Source of the DNA: Nocardioides sp. LHD-245
GTDB lineage: Bacteria; Actinomycetota; Actinomycetes; Propionibacteriales; Nocardioidaceae
Direction: 5' to 3'
Length of the DNA stretch: 64,000 bases
Assembly (NCBI RefSeq): GCF_030929495.1
Contig: NZ_JAVFWN010000004.1
Coordinates: 62,001 to 126,000, forward strand
Of this stretch, positions 46,853 to 56,504 are shown piece by piece. The notes under the pieces are model-generated. The model worked only from the letters and a program-made list of their open reading frames with translations. It was not told the DNA's origin and did not search any database. The position numbers were made by a program, and so were the translations under genes. Numbering within the stretch: position 1 is the first letter of the stretch; each line of letters opens with the position of its first letter.

Positions 46853-48165
46853 GACGCCACCACCTGGGCGAGCCGGCTCCACGCCTCGGCGCGGGGGGTG
46901 ATGTCGTCCATGGACTGGCGCAGGAACTCCTCGATACGGGGCAGCCGGGCGAGGGCGGCGTCCGCGTCGGCGTCCGCTCCGGCGACGTACGCGCCGATCT
47001 CGACGAGCTCGCGGACCGAGCGGTGCGCGGCGAGCATCCGCCGCAGCCGGGCGGCGTCGCGCTGCTGGTCGGGCGTCGTGACGGCGCGGTGGACGCGGGA
47101 GATCGACTCCAGGACGTCGATGGAGGGGAAGTGCCCGGCGGTGGCGAGGTCGCGCGACAGCACCACGTGGCCGTCGAGGATGGAGCGGGCGGCGTCGCCG
47201 ATCGGGTCCTGGAGGTCGTCGCCCTCCACGAGGACCGTGTAGATGCCGGTGATCGAGCCCGTCGCCGACGTGCCGGCGCGCTCGAGCAGCCTCGGCAGCA
47301 GTCCGAACACACTGGGCGGGTAGCCGCGGGTGGCGGGCGGCTCGCCCGCCGACAGGCCGATCTCGCGCTGGGCCATGGCGACCCGGGTGAGCGAGTCCAT
47401 CATCAACACGACGTCGCGGCCGGTGTCGCGGAACCACTCGGCGATCCGGGTGGCCGTGAACGCCGCGCGCAGCCGCTCGACGGCCGGCGCGTCCGAGGTG
47501 GCGACGACGACCACCGAGCGGGCCAGGCCCTCGGGACCGAGGTCGCCGTCGATGAACTCCCGGACCTCGCGGCCGCGCTCGCCGACCAGGGCGATCACGT
47601 TGACCGCGGCGTCGGTGCCGCGCGCGATCATCGAGAGCAGCGACGACTTGCCGACGCCGGAACCGGCCATGACGCCGATCCGCTGGCCCCGGCCCACGGG
47701 CACCAGCGCGTCGAGGGCGCGCACACCCGAGCCCAGCGGCTCGGTGATGCGGGGGCGGCTGAGCGCGTCGGGTGTCGGGTGCTCGGTCGACACGGACTCC
47801 GGCCCGCTGAGCGCGGGACCACCGTCGACCGGCCGGCCGAGACCGTCGAGGACGCGACCGAGGAGCGCCTCGCCGACCCGGACGCGCAGGGGGCCTCCGG
47901 TCGCCCGGACCCGGTCGCCGGCCCGGACGCCGGTGGTCGTGCCGAGGGGCAGGCAGGTGGCGCTTCCCGGTCGCAGCGCGGCGACCTCCGTGAGCAGCGG
48001 GCCGCTCGCCGTACGGACCTCCAGCAGGTCGCCGAGCGCCGCGCCGGGCAGGCCGCGCACCTCCAGGTGCAGGCCGACCAGCTCGGCGACGGTGCCGAGG
48101 TGCAGGGGAGCGGCGGCCGCGACGGCGGCGGCCTGGACCTCCGGGGAGAACAGCGCGGTGCTCAC
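46849..48165 (-). CDS. fliI: Flagellum-specific ATPase FliI
   Basis: A 438-residue F1-type ATPase. Walker A is GSGVGKSSLL (about residues 167-176), Walker B LMMDSLTRVAMAQREIG, and the flagellar signature ATRGYPPSVFGLLPRLLERA (20 residues). GTG 48165 overlaps the fliH stop by 4 bp. Confidence 0.95.
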   Translation of the reverse strand: MSTALFSPEVQAAAVAAAAPLHLGTVAELVGLHLEVRGLPGAALGDLLEVRTASGPLLTEVAALRPGSATCLPLGTTTGVRAGDRVRATGGPLRVRVGEALLGRVLDGLGRPVDGGPALSGPESVSTEHPTPDALSRPRITEPLGSGVRALDALVPVGRGQRIGVMAGSGVGKSSLLSMIARGTDAAVNVIALVGERGREVREFIDGDLGPEGLARSVVVVATSDAPAVERLRAAFTATRIAEWFRDTGRDVVLMMDSLTRVAMAQREIGLSAGEPPATRGYPPSVFGLLPRLLERAGTSATGSITGIYTVLVEGDDLQDPIGDAARSILDGHVVLSRDLATAGHFPSIDVLESISRVHRAVTTPDQQRDAARLRRMLAAHRSVRELVEIGAYVAGADADADAALARLPRIEEFLRQSMDDITPRAEAWSRLAQVVAS

Positions 48166-48833
48166 TCGGCGAGCACCTCCCGCACCCGGGCCATCGCCTC
48201 GCGGATCCGCAGGTCGACGACCGACCCGTCGACGGCCTCGACCAGGGCATCGGCCGGGCCGAGGGCCGGATCGGCGACGATCTCCAGGCCACGGGACACC
48301 AGCTCCTGCGCGGCCGGTGACGCGGCGACGGCGGGCTGCAGGCGGACCCTGCCGACGGGGGCGGGCGGCAGCACCTGCAGCACCCGGGCGACGACGTCCG
48401 CGGGAACCAGGCGCGCGACCTGGGTGCCGATCAGCGTCGTCGTCAGCGACCAGGCGAGAGCGGTGGCCTGGTCCTCGACCGTGCGGACCAGGTCGTCGAG
48501 CAGCCCGCGGACCTGCTCGGCGGCCCGTCCCAGGGCGTCGAGCGCGGCCCGGTGCTCGGCCTCGCGCCGCTCCTCGGCGACGGCGTGGGCCGAGGCGCGG
48601 ACGGCCTCCTCGCCGGCCGCCTGCTCGGCGGCGGCGCGGCGCCCTTCGGCCCACCCCACGGCGTACCCCTGGGCGCGGGCGGCGTCGCGTGCGTCGGTCG
48701 CGAGCCCGGCCAGCAACGACTCGGTGACCGCGTCGCCGAGCACGGTGTCGCCACCCAGGCGGGTCCAGGTGCCGACCCGCAGCTCGGGCAGGTCGGGGCG
48801 GGGCAGCGCGGCGGACTCAGACGATGAACTCAT
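48162..48833 (-). CDS. fliH: Flagellar assembly protein FliH
   Basis: A 223-residue FliH. A central GYAVGWAEGRRAAAEQAAG-like helix with AxxxG-type spacing and the C-terminal FliH/V-ATPase-E domain (VRLQPAVAASPAAQELV) are visible. It links FliI to the C-ring. It overlaps fliG by 17 bp. Confidence 0.85.
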   Translation of the reverse strand: MSSSSESAALPRPDLPELRVGTWTRLGGDTVLGDAVTESLLAGLATDARDAARAQGYAVGWAEGRRAAAEQAAGEEAVRASAHAVAEERREAEHRAALDALGRAAEQVRGLLDDLVRTVEDQATALAWSLTTTLIGTQVARLVPADVVARVLQVLPPAPVGRVRLQPAVAASPAAQELVSRGLEIVADPALGPADALVEAVDGSVVDLRIREAMARVREVLAE

Positions 48834-49848
48834 CGTCGTTCCCTCGCCGGACCATGATCTGGCCCTGCTCCTCGAGCTGGCGGATGGTGCGGATGACGCC
48901 CTGCTGGGCCTCCTCGACCTGGGCCAGGCGGACCGCGCCGAGGAGCTCCACCTCCTCGAGGAGGTTCTCGGCGGCGCGCTCGGACAGGTTCGCGGTGATC
49001 TTGGCGCGGACCGCGTCGCTGACGCCCTTGAGCGCCAGGGACAGCTCGGCGGTGTCGACCTGGCGCAGCACCTGCTGCACCGAGCGGTCGTCGAGGCCGA
49101 TGATGTCCTCGAACATGAACATCCGGCTCTTGACCTCGTCGGCCAGGGCCGGGTCGAGGCCTTCGAGGCCCTCGACGATCTGCCGCTCGGTCGGCCGGTC
49201 GGACCGGTTGATGATGTTGACCAACGGGTCCACGCCGCCGACCCGCGAGACCTCGGCGGGCTGGAGCATCGAAGAGAGCTTCCGCTCCAGGACGGCCTCG
49301 ACCGTGCGCACGATCTCGGGCGACGTCCGGTCCATCACGGCGATCCGGTGCGCGACCACGGCCTGCTGGTGCGCGGGCAGCCCGCTGAGCAGCAGGGAGG
49401 CCTTGTCGGCCGCCATGTGCGCCAGCACCAGAGCGATCACCTGCGGGTGCTCGTCGGCGATGAATCCCCGCAGCTGAGCGGGATCCGCGCGATGCAGGAA
49501 CTGGAAGGGCATCTGCACGGCCGCGGCGTGCAGCCGCTCCATGATCTCCTTCGCGCGCTCGGGGCCCAGCGACTGCTCCAGCAGCTGCTGGGCGAACCCG
49601 AACCCACCCTGGGTGACGTGGGCGTGCGCCGTCGCGAGGTCGTGGAACTCGGTGAGCACCTGGGACGTCTCGCTCGCGGAGACCGCGTCGAGGCGGGCGA
49701 TCTCACCGGAGATCGCCTCCACCTCCGCGTCGCTGAGGTGCGCCATCACCTGGGCCGCGCGCTCCTTGCCCATCTGGATGAGCAGCACCGCGGCCTTGCG
49801 GACCCCCATCGAGACCAGAGCGGGGCCGGAGGCCGCCATGAGGGTCAT
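48817..49848 (-). CDS. fliG: Flagellar motor switch protein FliG
   Basis: A 343-residue switch protein with all three domains. The EHPQ motif (ADEHPQVIALVLAHM) lies near residue 128 and the torque helix with charged residues MFMFEDIIGLDDRSVQQVLR (20 residues) is near 243. FliG couples MotA to rotor movement. ATG 49848 overlaps the fliF stop. Confidence 0.95.
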   Translation of the reverse strand: MTLMAASGPALVSMGVRKAAVLLIQMGKERAAQVMAHLSDAEVEAISGEIARLDAVSASETSQVLTEFHDLATAHAHVTQGGFGFAQQLLEQSLGPERAKEIMERLHAAAVQMPFQFLHRADPAQLRGFIADEHPQVIALVLAHMAADKASLLLSGLPAHQQAVVAHRIAVMDRTSPEIVRTVEAVLERKLSSMLQPAEVSRVGGVDPLVNIINRSDRPTERQIVEGLEGLDPALADEVKSRMFMFEDIIGLDDRSVQQVLRQVDTAELSLALKGVSDAVRAKITANLSERAAENLLEEVELLGAVRLAQVEEAQQGVIRTIRQLEEQGQIMVRRGNDDEFIV

Positions 49849-51446
49849 GGCCGGGGCTCCACGAGCCAGCCGCGCAGCAGGGCCGCGACATCGTCCGGCT
49901 GCCGGTCGACGAGCGCGATCAGCTCGTCGCGCATCGACTCCTCGGCGTCCTTCTCCGACGTCTCGAGGGCGGCGAGGGCCGGGGCCTCGAGCTGGGCGGT
50001 GCGGCCGGCGGCGTCCGTGCGCAGCTGCTCGACCAGGTAGGCCCGGGCCTCCTCCCGGGCGGCGGACCGGCGCCGCGCCTGCAGCCAGGCGAGGAGCACC
50101 ATCAAGGCGATGCCGCCGGCGATGCCGATGTTGCGGATCAGGCTGTTGCGCCGCGCGGCCGCGTCGGCGTCCTTGGCCGCCTTCAGCTCGGCAGCGGCGG
50201 ACTCCTCGGCGCTGCGGTCGAAGGGCATCGTCGACACGTCGATCGTGTCGCCGCGGGCCGGCTTGATGCCGACGGCGCTGCTGATCAGGTCCTTCACCAC
50301 CTGCGGCTGCACCGCGGCCGCGGCGGTCGCGTCGAGCACGACGCCGACGTGCAGGCTGTTGATCGATCCGGGTGCCTTCTCCCGGTGCTCCACCGTCTCG
50401 CCCACGGCGTTGTCCTGGGTCTTCGAGGTGTTCTTGTACGACGAGTCGCCGCCGGTGGCGGCCGCGGGATCCATCTGGCCGTCCGGACCGACCACACCCT
50501 GGGCCTCGCCGGTCCGGGCACCGGCCGGGCCCGCGTAGGTCTCGTTGGTCGAGGACTCGGACAGCGCCGGGGTGTTCTCCTGTGCCTGGTAGGTGCGGCT
50601 GTCGGTCACGGACTTGTCGAAGTCGAGGTCGGCGGTGACGGTCGTGGTGGAGTTGCCCGGCCCGAGGACCCGGTCCAGCACGGACTGGATCTCGGACTGC
50701 ATCGAGCCCTGGAACGCCTGCACCTGCTTGGACCGCGCGGACGCGGCACCGCTCCCGCCGCCGGCGCCGTCGGTGCCGTCGGGGGTGGTGAGCAGCTTGC
50801 CCGTCGCGTCGGTGACGGTGACCCGCTTCGGGTCGAGCCCGTCGATGCTGGACGCGATCAGGTGGACGACGGCCTGCACCTGATCGTCGTCCAGCGTCGT
50901 GCCCGGCTCGGTGTCGATGAGGACCGATGCCGTCGGCGGGTCCTGCTCGTCGGTGAAGACCCGCTTCTCCGGGATGGCGAGGTGCACGACTGCCGTGTCG
51001 ACACCGTGGATGGCCTCGACGGTCTTGCTGAGCTCGCCCTCCATGGCGCGCTTGAAGTTCGTCTGCTCCTGTGACTCAGAGGTCGACAGGCTCTGCTTGT
51101 CGAGCAGGCTGTAGCCCCCGTCGCTGCTGGACGGCAGCCCCTTGCCGGACAGCGTGATCCGGGTGCCGTACACGTCCGAACGCGGCACCATGATGGTGCC
51201 GCCGCCACCCGCCAGCTTGTACGGGACGCCCTGGGAGTCGAGCTCCTCGATGACGGCGCTGGCGTCGGTCCCCGACAGGTTCGAGTACAGCGGCGCGTAG
51301 CTGGGGGTCGACACCCACCGGAACACCATGAAGACGGCGATCAGCAGGGCCGCCGTACCGATGACGGCGACGGCCTTCTGGCCGGCGGTGAAGCCGCCGA
51401 AGGTGTCGCGGGCGCGCGTGAGGTACCGGGTGAGTCGCTGTTGCAT
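49845..51446 (-). CDS. fliF: Flagellar MS-ring protein FliF
   Basis: A 533-residue ring protein. Membrane helices are at about 24-44 (VAVIGTAALLIAVFMVF) and about 443-463 (IGIAGGIALMVLLAWL). The YscJ-type ring domains include YAPLYSNLSGTDASAVIEEL (20 residues) and RAMEGELSKTVEAIHGVDTA. The C-terminus (LVDRQPDDVAALLRGWL) is the FliG-binding helix. Confidence 0.95.
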   Translation of the reverse strand: MQQRLTRYLTRARDTFGGFTAGQKAVAVIGTAALLIAVFMVFRWVSTPSYAPLYSNLSGTDASAVIEELDSQGVPYKLAGGGGTIMVPRSDVYGTRITLSGKGLPSSSDGGYSLLDKQSLSTSESQEQTNFKRAMEGELSKTVEAIHGVDTAVVHLAIPEKRVFTDEQDPPTASVLIDTEPGTTLDDDQVQAVVHLIASSIDGLDPKRVTVTDATGKLLTTPDGTDGAGGGSGAASARSKQVQAFQGSMQSEIQSVLDRVLGPGNSTTTVTADLDFDKSVTDSRTYQAQENTPALSESSTNETYAGPAGARTGEAQGVVGPDGQMDPAAATGGDSSYKNTSKTQDNAVGETVEHREKAPGSINSLHVGVVLDATAAAAVQPQVVKDLISSAVGIKPARGDTIDVSTMPFDRSAEESAAAELKAAKDADAAARRNSLIRNIGIAGGIALMVLLAWLQARRRSAAREEARAYLVEQLRTDAAGRTAQLEAPALAALETSEKDAEESMRDELIALVDRQPDDVAALLRGWLVEPRP

Positions 51447-51452
51447 CGGCGA

Positions 51453-51806
51453 CTACACCTGCATCCGCATGATCTCGTTGAACGCCTCGACCGCGCGGTT
51501 GCGGAGGGAGACGGTCAGCTGACCGGCCACCTGGGCCTCGCTCGCCGCGATCGTGTAGTCGTGGATGTTCTCGAGCTTGCCGGTTGCGGCCTGGACGGCC
51601 AGGTCGTCGGCCCGGTCGGTGAGACCCTCGAGCCGGTCGAGGCCGTCGAGCACCATGGAGCCGAACTCGGTGTCCGGGCCGGTGACCGGCGCCGAGCGCT
51701 CGGCCGACGTCGGTGCCGCGATCGAGCCGAGGGTGCTGGGCGCGCCGCCGGGGCCGACCGGCCCGATCCCGGGCACGGTCGGGAACTGGAGCGGCGTGAT
51801 GTCCAT
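51453..51806 (-). CDS. fliE: Flagellar rod-MS ring junction protein FliE
   Basis: A 117-residue FliE. The conserved C-terminal half reads [20 protein letters not shown] (20 residues) and [13 protein letters not shown]. The N-terminal half is Pro/Gly-rich. ATG 51806 overlaps the flgC stop in TGATG. Confidence 0.92.
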   Translation of the reverse strand: MDITPLQFPTVPGIGPVGPGGAPSTLGSIAAPTSAERSAPVTGPDTEFGSMVLDGLDRLEGLTDRADDLAVQAATGKLENIHDYTIAASEAQVAGQLTVSLRNRAVEAFNEIMRMQV

Positions 51807-52198
51807 CAGCGGGCCCCGATCTGGAGGGCCGCGGAGTAGGTGTCCTGGGCGGACTTGGTGACCTGGACCGACGCCTGGTAGCCGCGCTGCGCCATCACCA
51901 GCTGGCTCAGCTGGGCGGCCATGTCGAGATCCGGGAGCCGGACGTAGCCGTCCTCGTCCGCGAGGGGGTGCTCGGGGGAGTGCACCATCCGGCCCTCCGG
52001 ATCGCCCGCGGCGAAGCCGTCCACGTCGACGCCGCCGTCCTCGCGGGCATCGAAGACGACGTACGTCGCCTGGAAGGCGTCCTCGCTCGTCCGCTTGACC
52101 GTGTTGGCGTTGGCGATATTGCCGGCCAGGGCGTCGAGCCACACCTGGTGCGCACCGAGCGAGGTGTTCGCGATGCGCAGCGTCTCGAACGCGCCCAT
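51806..52198 (-). CDS. flgC: Flagellar proximal rod protein FlgC
   Basis: A 130-residue rod protein with the ends [20 protein letters not shown] and NIANANTVK at the start and [20 protein letters not shown] at the end. It overlaps flgB and fliE by single bases. Confidence 0.93.
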   Translation of the reverse strand: MGAFETLRIANTSLGAHQVWLDALAGNIANANTVKRTSEDAFQATYVVFDAREDGGVDVDGFAAGDPEGRMVHSPEHPLADEDGYVRLPDLDMAAQLSQLVMAQRGYQASVQVTKSAQDTYSAALQIGAR

Positions 52199-52560
52199 CA
52201 GGCGGCGCCGCCGGCCATGATCCGCAGGCGGGAGTCGCGGTCGCTGATCGCGCGCCCCATGATCTGGTACTGGAACTGCGTCTGGATGGCCGCGATCGAC
52301 TCCTTGCGGAGGTCGACGTTGTTGTCGTTCGCGCCGACCGGCGTGCCGGTGGGCGTGACGGTCGCGGTGAGGTCGTCGGCGGTGGCCCGGCCGCGCTCGA
52401 TCGCGGAGGAGAGCGTGGTCTCGAAGTCCACGCTGCGGGCGCGGAAGCCAGGGGTGTCGACATTGGCGATGTTGTCGGCGATCACCTGCTGGCGCTGGGA
52501 CAGCCCGTTGATCGCGGAGTGCAACACCTGGCCGACGGCGTCGGACGATGCGAAGGACAC
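52198..52560 (-). CDS. flgB: Flagellar proximal rod protein FlgB
   Basis: A 120-residue rod protein: [20 protein letters not shown] (20 residues), [15 protein letters not shown] at the start and [18 protein letters not shown] at the end. It is the first gene of the long minus-strand run and is preceded by a sigma-28-type promoter. Confidence 0.93.
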   Translation of the reverse strand: MSFASSDAVGQVLHSAINGLSQRQQVIADNIANVDTPGFRARSVDFETTLSSAIERGRATADDLTATVTPTGTPVGANDNNVDLRKESIAAIQTQFQYQIMGRAISDRDSRLRIMAGGAA

Positions 52561-52653
52561 TCGATCTCCTGGAGACGTACCCGTCCCCTCGGGACGGCGT
52601 GACAGTCGGTGCCGGTCCGTCGGCAGGGGTGAGCAATCCGTCGCTCAGGTGCC

Positions 52654-52681
52654 TGATCGGTGCGCTCGCCGGGGACCTGAG
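52654..52681 (-). promoter_or_regulatory. Sigma-28-type promoter of the flgB operon
   Basis: On the minus strand CTCAG (52681-52677), 15 bp, ACCGATCA (52661-52654), about 94 bp before flgB. The -10-like box is identical to that of the flagellin promoter and has the same spacing. Confidence 0.65.
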
Positions 52682-52818
52682 CCGCCGGGTCCGGGATTAG
52701 GTCCTGACTATCTCGCCCGATCGACCGGAGTCCGGTGCCCGGGACGCGGCACCGCGCCCGACCCCACGGCGGGATCGGGCACGGTGCGCCGGTTCGCGGG
52801 CCAGCGGGCCCGCCGGGC

Positions 52819-53832
52819 TCATTTCAGGCGGATCTTCCGGATCGCCGAGCTGGAGGCACCCACGGCCGCCGAGCCGGCGTACTCCGCTACGAGCCGGTGC
52901 TTGCCCTTGCCGAGCTTGGCGACCTTCAGCTTGAGCACGCCGTGCTGACCGGCGGTGAGCGTGCCCTGGGCCACGACCCTGCCCTTGCGGGCGAGATCGC
53001 GGATCACGACCCGGCCGGTCGGCGCCGGGCTCGCCTGGACGGTGACCGTCGCCCGGCCGGCCTTGCGGGCCGACACCTTGAACTTCGCGCTCGTGCTCGA
53101 TGGAGCCTTCGCCACGGCGCCACCGCCACCCCCGCCGCCGGCCGGACCGGCCGCGAAGAGCGGGACATAGGGCGTCACGAAGGACTTGTTGCCGCCGTGG
53201 CCGCCGACCTTGAACGCGACCTGGAGGTGGTCACCGGAGGTGGCGACCGGGCACGGCCGGGTGCCTGCGGTCCGCTCGGGGCAGCTGGGGGCGGGCGTGG
53301 CGGTGCCCTTGAGAGCGCGTAGCGCGACCACGGGGACCTGGAACTCGAAGATCTCGCCCCGCTCGAGGGTGATCGCCTGGCCGCCGACCGTGGCGATCGC
53401 GATGCCGCCGTTCGGGCCGCGGGTCAGCTCGACCGGGTCGGTGGTGAAGGTCGGCGTGGGGTCGTCGATGTCGTTGATGCCCCACTTGACCGGCTCGTCG
53501 GGGTAGCCGAACGCGGTCTCGTCGAAGAGGAGCTCGGGGAGGACGGCCACGCCGCTGCTGCACGGGAAGCCGACCAGGCCGATGTAGCCGTGCAGGAGGA
53601 ACGGCTCGCCCACCTTGGGGACCTGGCCGGTCGGGGACCACCAGCCGGTGTTCGCGGTGACGCCGGTGGCGGGCAGGCCGGTCGTGCAATCGAGGATCGT
53701 GTCGGACTGGCTGCTGCCGTCCTGCCACTCCCCGGCCGCGTGGGCCGGGGAGCCGATGGCGAGCGAGAGGGCGGTGAGGAGGCTCGCCCCGAGGGCGAGC
53801 AGGGAGGTGCGTTTCCGATGCTGTGAAGTCAT
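52819..53832 (-). CDS. Secreted protein with C-terminal Ig-like domain
   Basis: A 337-residue exported protein (signal LLALGASLLTALSLAIGSPA, ending in AHA near residue 32). The middle part has four cysteines that could pair (LDCTTG, FPCSSG, PSCPER, RPCPVA). A Gly/Ala linker near 240 leads to an Ig-like C-terminal domain (RKAGRATVTVQASPAPTG, LGKGKHRLVAEYAG). It separates the flgB operon from the cheR operon but has no sigma-28-type promoter, so a link with motility is doubtful. TGTCCC recurs four times at 53888-53923 upstream. Confidence 0.68.
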   Translation of the reverse strand: MTSQHRKRTSLLALGASLLTALSLAIGSPAHAAGEWQDGSSQSDTILDCTTGLPATGVTANTGWWSPTGQVPKVGEPFLLHGYIGLVGFPCSSGVAVLPELLFDETAFGYPDEPVKWGINDIDDPTPTFTTDPVELTRGPNGGIAIATVGGQAITLERGEIFEFQVPVVALRALKGTATPAPSCPERTAGTRPCPVATSGDHLQVAFKVGGHGGNKSFVTPYVPLFAAGPAGGGGGGGAVAKAPSSTSAKFKVSARKAGRATVTVQASPAPTGRVVIRDLARKGRVVAQGTLTAGQHGVLKLKVAKLGKGKHRLVAEYAGSAAVGASSSAIRKIRLK

Positions 53833-53946
53833 GCCGGGGACGCTAGGAGGCGGCTCGTCCTGCCGAGGAGGGCCGACGTCCCCGGTTTGTCCCTGGCTGT
53901 GTCCCGAACTTGTCCCCTGTCCCGAGGGACGCCCACGGATCCGGGT

Positions 53947-54426
53947 TCACAGCAGGACGATCGACAAGATGCCGCTGCCGTAGCCGGGGATGTCGACGCG
54001 CAGGTCCTCCCGCCGCCCCAGGGTGAGGGTGCTGATCCGCACCTGCGGGTCGAGCGGTGGTCCGGCCGGGTGGACCTGGTGCAGGCGCAGGTGGTCGGCG
54101 CCGGGGACGTTGAACGTCGAGGCGGCGATGTTGAGCACCTCGGCGAGGTTCTCCGCGATCGTCTCGGTGAGCCCGCCGTCGCCGATCGCGGCCTCGGCGT
54201 CGGCGAGGGGCACCAGGCCGATCGCCGCCCCGGCGCGGGCGGAGAGGGCCAGGTCGCAGGCGATCAGGGCGCTGATGCGCAGGCTGTCGTCGACGTACAC
54301 GGCGACGGTCGCGGGGGTGTCGGGCCCCGGGGCGAACGGGGGCGAGGGACTCAGCGTGACGTCGCGCCCGAGCAGGTCGGCCAGCAGGTCGCGCAGCTGC
54401 TTGGGCTGGGGCAGGTGGACGGCCAT
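53947..54426 (-). CDS. CheC/CheX-like protein, last gene of the cheR operon
   Basis: A 159-residue protein. The pattern ACDLALSARAGAAIGLVPLA followed by ETIAENLAEVLNIAASTFNV (20 residues) resembles the alpha helix with the Glu..Asn pair of CheC/CheX-type CheY phosphatases. The rest is beta-rich. It follows the second cheY gene by 10 bp. Function as a CheY-P phosphatase or switch accessory is inferred. Confidence 0.55.
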   Translation of the reverse strand: MAVHLPQPKQLRDLLADLLGRDVTLSPSPPFAPGPDTPATVAVYVDDSLRISALIACDLALSARAGAAIGLVPLADAEAAIGDGGLTETIAENLAEVLNIAASTFNVPGADHLRLHQVHPAGPPLDPQVRISTLTLGRREDLRVDIPGYGSGILSIVLL

Positions 54427-54436
54427 GACGCCCCGC

Positions 54437-54796
54437 TCAGACCACGCCGCGCAGCGCGTCGTCGAAGGCCTCCGGGGTGAACGGCTTGGCGATCAGGAAC
54501 GCCGCCCCGGCGGACGCGGCGCGCTCCCGCATCTCCTCGGACCCCTCCGAGGTGACGAAGCCGAAGGCGACCGTGGACCCGGACGCGCGCAGCGCGGAGA
54601 GGCAGTCGATCCCGTTCATCTCGGGCATGTTCCAGTCGGAGAGGACCAGGTCGGGTGCCTCGGTGCGCACCAGCTCCAGGGCCTGCCGCCCGTTCTCCGC
54701 CTCGACGATCTCGTGTCCGCCGTGCCCGGCCTGGCGCAGGGTCCGGATCACGATCTGCCGCATCACCCGGCTGTCGTCGGCGATCAGGATCTTCAT
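54437..54796 (-). CDS. cheY: CheY-like response regulator (second)
   Basis: A 119-residue single receiver domain: acidic pocket ADDSR, phospho-acceptor Asp in VLSDWNMPEMNG (about 55), Thr/Ser in FVTSEGSEE and Lys in LIAKPFTPEAF. ATG 54796 overlaps the cheX-like stop. Two receivers in one operon suggest one acts on the switch and the other as a phosphate sink or an adaptor (inference). Confidence 0.88.
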   Translation of the reverse strand: MKILIADDSRVMRQIVIRTLRQAGHGGHEIVEAENGRQALELVRTEAPDLVLSDWNMPEMNGIDCLSALRASGSTVAFGFVTSEGSEEMRERAASAGAAFLIAKPFTPEAFDDALRGVV

Positions 54797-55275
54797 CGGG
54801 GTCCTCCCTGGGGTACGTGCACGGAGACGCGGACAGGGCCGTCCTGCCAGGCCAGGTCGATCCGGCAGGCGAGGGCCGAGTCGCTGCCGAAGGCCGCTCG
54901 GCCGGCAGCGACGGCCGGCAGCGAGAGCGTGCTGGGGCCGGGCATCAGACTCTTGACGTTGCCGCCGACCATGTTGACCAGCTCGCCGACCGCGTCGGCG
55001 ACATCGCTGTCGGTGGCGGTCTCGTCGTCGGTCAGCGCCAGCATCCGGCCGGTCAGCAGGCGGGCGAGTGCCTCGTCCAGCTCGACCGTGACGACGCCGT
55101 GCCAGCCACCGCTGATCGTGGTCGCGGCCGACCAGGCAGCGGCGTCGAACGGCGCGTCCGCGGGCACCGTGCGCGGCCTCAACCCCCCGTCCTCGCCGAG
55201 CAGCACCATCCAGACGTCCTCGGTGACCGCGCGGACATCCTCGCTCGCCGGGCTCTCGTGGGCGGCGGCACTCAT
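54793..55275 (-). CDS. cheX: CheX-like chemotaxis phosphatase
   Basis: A 160-residue protein with the CheC/CheX helix DSDVADAVGELVNMVGGNVK (20 residues), whose ELxNMxxGN motif carries the Glu and Asn that dephosphorylate CheY-P. It lies between two cheY genes with ATGA overlaps on both sides. Confidence 0.8.
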   Translation of the reverse strand: MSAAAHESPASEDVRAVTEDVWMVLLGEDGGLRPRTVPADAPFDAAAWSAATTISGGWHGVVTVELDEALARLLTGRMLALTDDETATDSDVADAVGELVNMVGGNVKSLMPGPSTLSLPAVAAGRAAFGSDSALACRIDLAWQDGPVRVSVHVPQGGPR

Positions 55276-55643
55276 GCCGGGACCAGCCCGAGCAGCGAGA
55301 GCTTGTCGACGATCGCGTCCGGCGTGAACGGCTTGATGACGTACTCGTGCGCACCGGCGGCCAGCGCGCGCACGATCTGTCGCTGCTCGCTCTCGGTCGT
55401 CACCATCATCAGCGTGATGTCGCGCCACGCCGGGTTCGCGCGCACCTCGGTGATGAAGGTGTAGCCGTCCATCACCGGCATGTTCCAGTCGACCAGGCAC
55501 ACATCGGGTACGACGCCCGCGCGCAGCTGGTCCAGCGCGTCCTGGCCGTGCTCGGCCTCGCTCGTCTCGAAGTCCAGGCCGGTGACGATGCGGCGCAGGA
55601 TGCTGCGCATCGCCCGGGAGTCGTCGATGATCATCGCTCGCAC
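55272..55643 (-). CDS. cheY: CheY-like response regulator (first)
   Basis: A 123-residue receiver: IIDDSRAMRS, Asp in CLVDWNMPVMDGYTF (about 58), Thr in MMVTTESEQ and Lys in YVIKPFTPDAI. GTG 55643 has AGGAG 7 bases upstream; ATG 55634 is possible. It is 2 bp after cheR. Confidence 0.9.
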   Translation of the reverse strand: MRAMIIDDSRAMRSILRRIVTGLDFETSEAEHGQDALDQLRAGVVPDVCLVDWNMPVMDGYTFITEVRANPAWRDITLMMVTTESEQRQIVRALAAGAHEYVIKPFTPDAIVDKLSLLGLVPA

Positions 55644-55645
55644 GG

Positions 55646-56497
55646 TCAGGCTCCTGTGCTGGTGAGGGACGGGGTCAGGGAGGTCGCCGCCCGGCGGTAG
55701 GCGGGGACCCGCCCGATCTGCTCGCGGCGCCAGGCGGCCGCGAGATCGGCCGGCAGGTCGAGGGTGGTCTCGGAGGAGCCGAGCAGCAGATAGCCGTCGT
55801 CGGCCAGCATCGGCAGCATCCGGCGCAGGATGTCGGTCTTGGTGGCCGCGTCGAAGTAGATGAGGACGTTGCGCAGCCAGATCACGTCGAACGACCCGAG
55901 CCCGACGTACGGCGCCGCGAGGTTGAGGTGCCTGACCGTGACCCGCTCCCGCAGCCGCTCGGCGATCTCCCACTCGCGTCCGGCGCGGGTGAAGTACCGG
56001 ACAAGGCTGGTGGCGGGCAGGCCGCGGTTGACCTCGACCTGGCTGTACCGCCCGGCCCGGACCCGCTCCAGCATCGCCGTCGAGATGTCGGTGGCGACGA
56101 TCTCGTGGCTCCAGCCTTCCGGCAGGTGCTGGTCGAGCAGCATCGCGATCGAGTAGGCCTCCTGCCCGCTGGAGCAGGCCGCGCTCCAGATCCGCAGCCG
56201 CCGGGTGATCTGCCGGCGCTCGAGCAGCGCGGGCACCATCGCGTCCGTGAACGCCTGGTACGGCGTGTGGTCGCGGAACCAGCTGGTCTCGTTGATGGTC
56301 AGCGCGTCGACCACCTTGCGGCGCTCCTCGGCGTCGAAGGCCAGCCGGCCGACGTACTCCTCCAGGCCCAGGCCGCGGGCGGCGGCGAGCGGGTTGAGCC
56401 GGGCCTCGACGAGGTACTCCTTGCCCTCGTCGTACACCATCGACGTCTCGCGCCGCACGAGCGCCGAGACGGAGGCGAAGGCGGTCGGCGTCGTCAT
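55646..56497 (-). CDS. cheR: Chemotaxis protein methyltransferase CheR
   Basis: A 283-residue enzyme that methylates receptor glutamates with S-adenosylmethionine. Motifs are TINETSWFRDHTPYQAF, the SAM loop WSAACSSGQEAYSIAML and VIWLRNVLIYFD. It starts at ATG 56497, 7 bp after the -10-like box of its promoter, so its mRNA is probably leaderless. Confidence 0.94.
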   Translation of the reverse strand: MTTPTAFASVSALVRRETSMVYDEGKEYLVEARLNPLAAARGLGLEEYVGRLAFDAEERRKVVDALTINETSWFRDHTPYQAFTDAMVPALLERRQITRRLRIWSAACSSGQEAYSIAMLLDQHLPEGWSHEIVATDISTAMLERVRAGRYSQVEVNRGLPATSLVRYFTRAGREWEIAERLRERVTVRHLNLAAPYVGLGSFDVIWLRNVLIYFDAATKTDILRRMLPMLADDGYLLLGSSETTLDLPADLAAAWRREQIGRVPAYRRAATSLTPSLTSTGA

Positions 56498-56504
56498 GCC
56501 CGCT

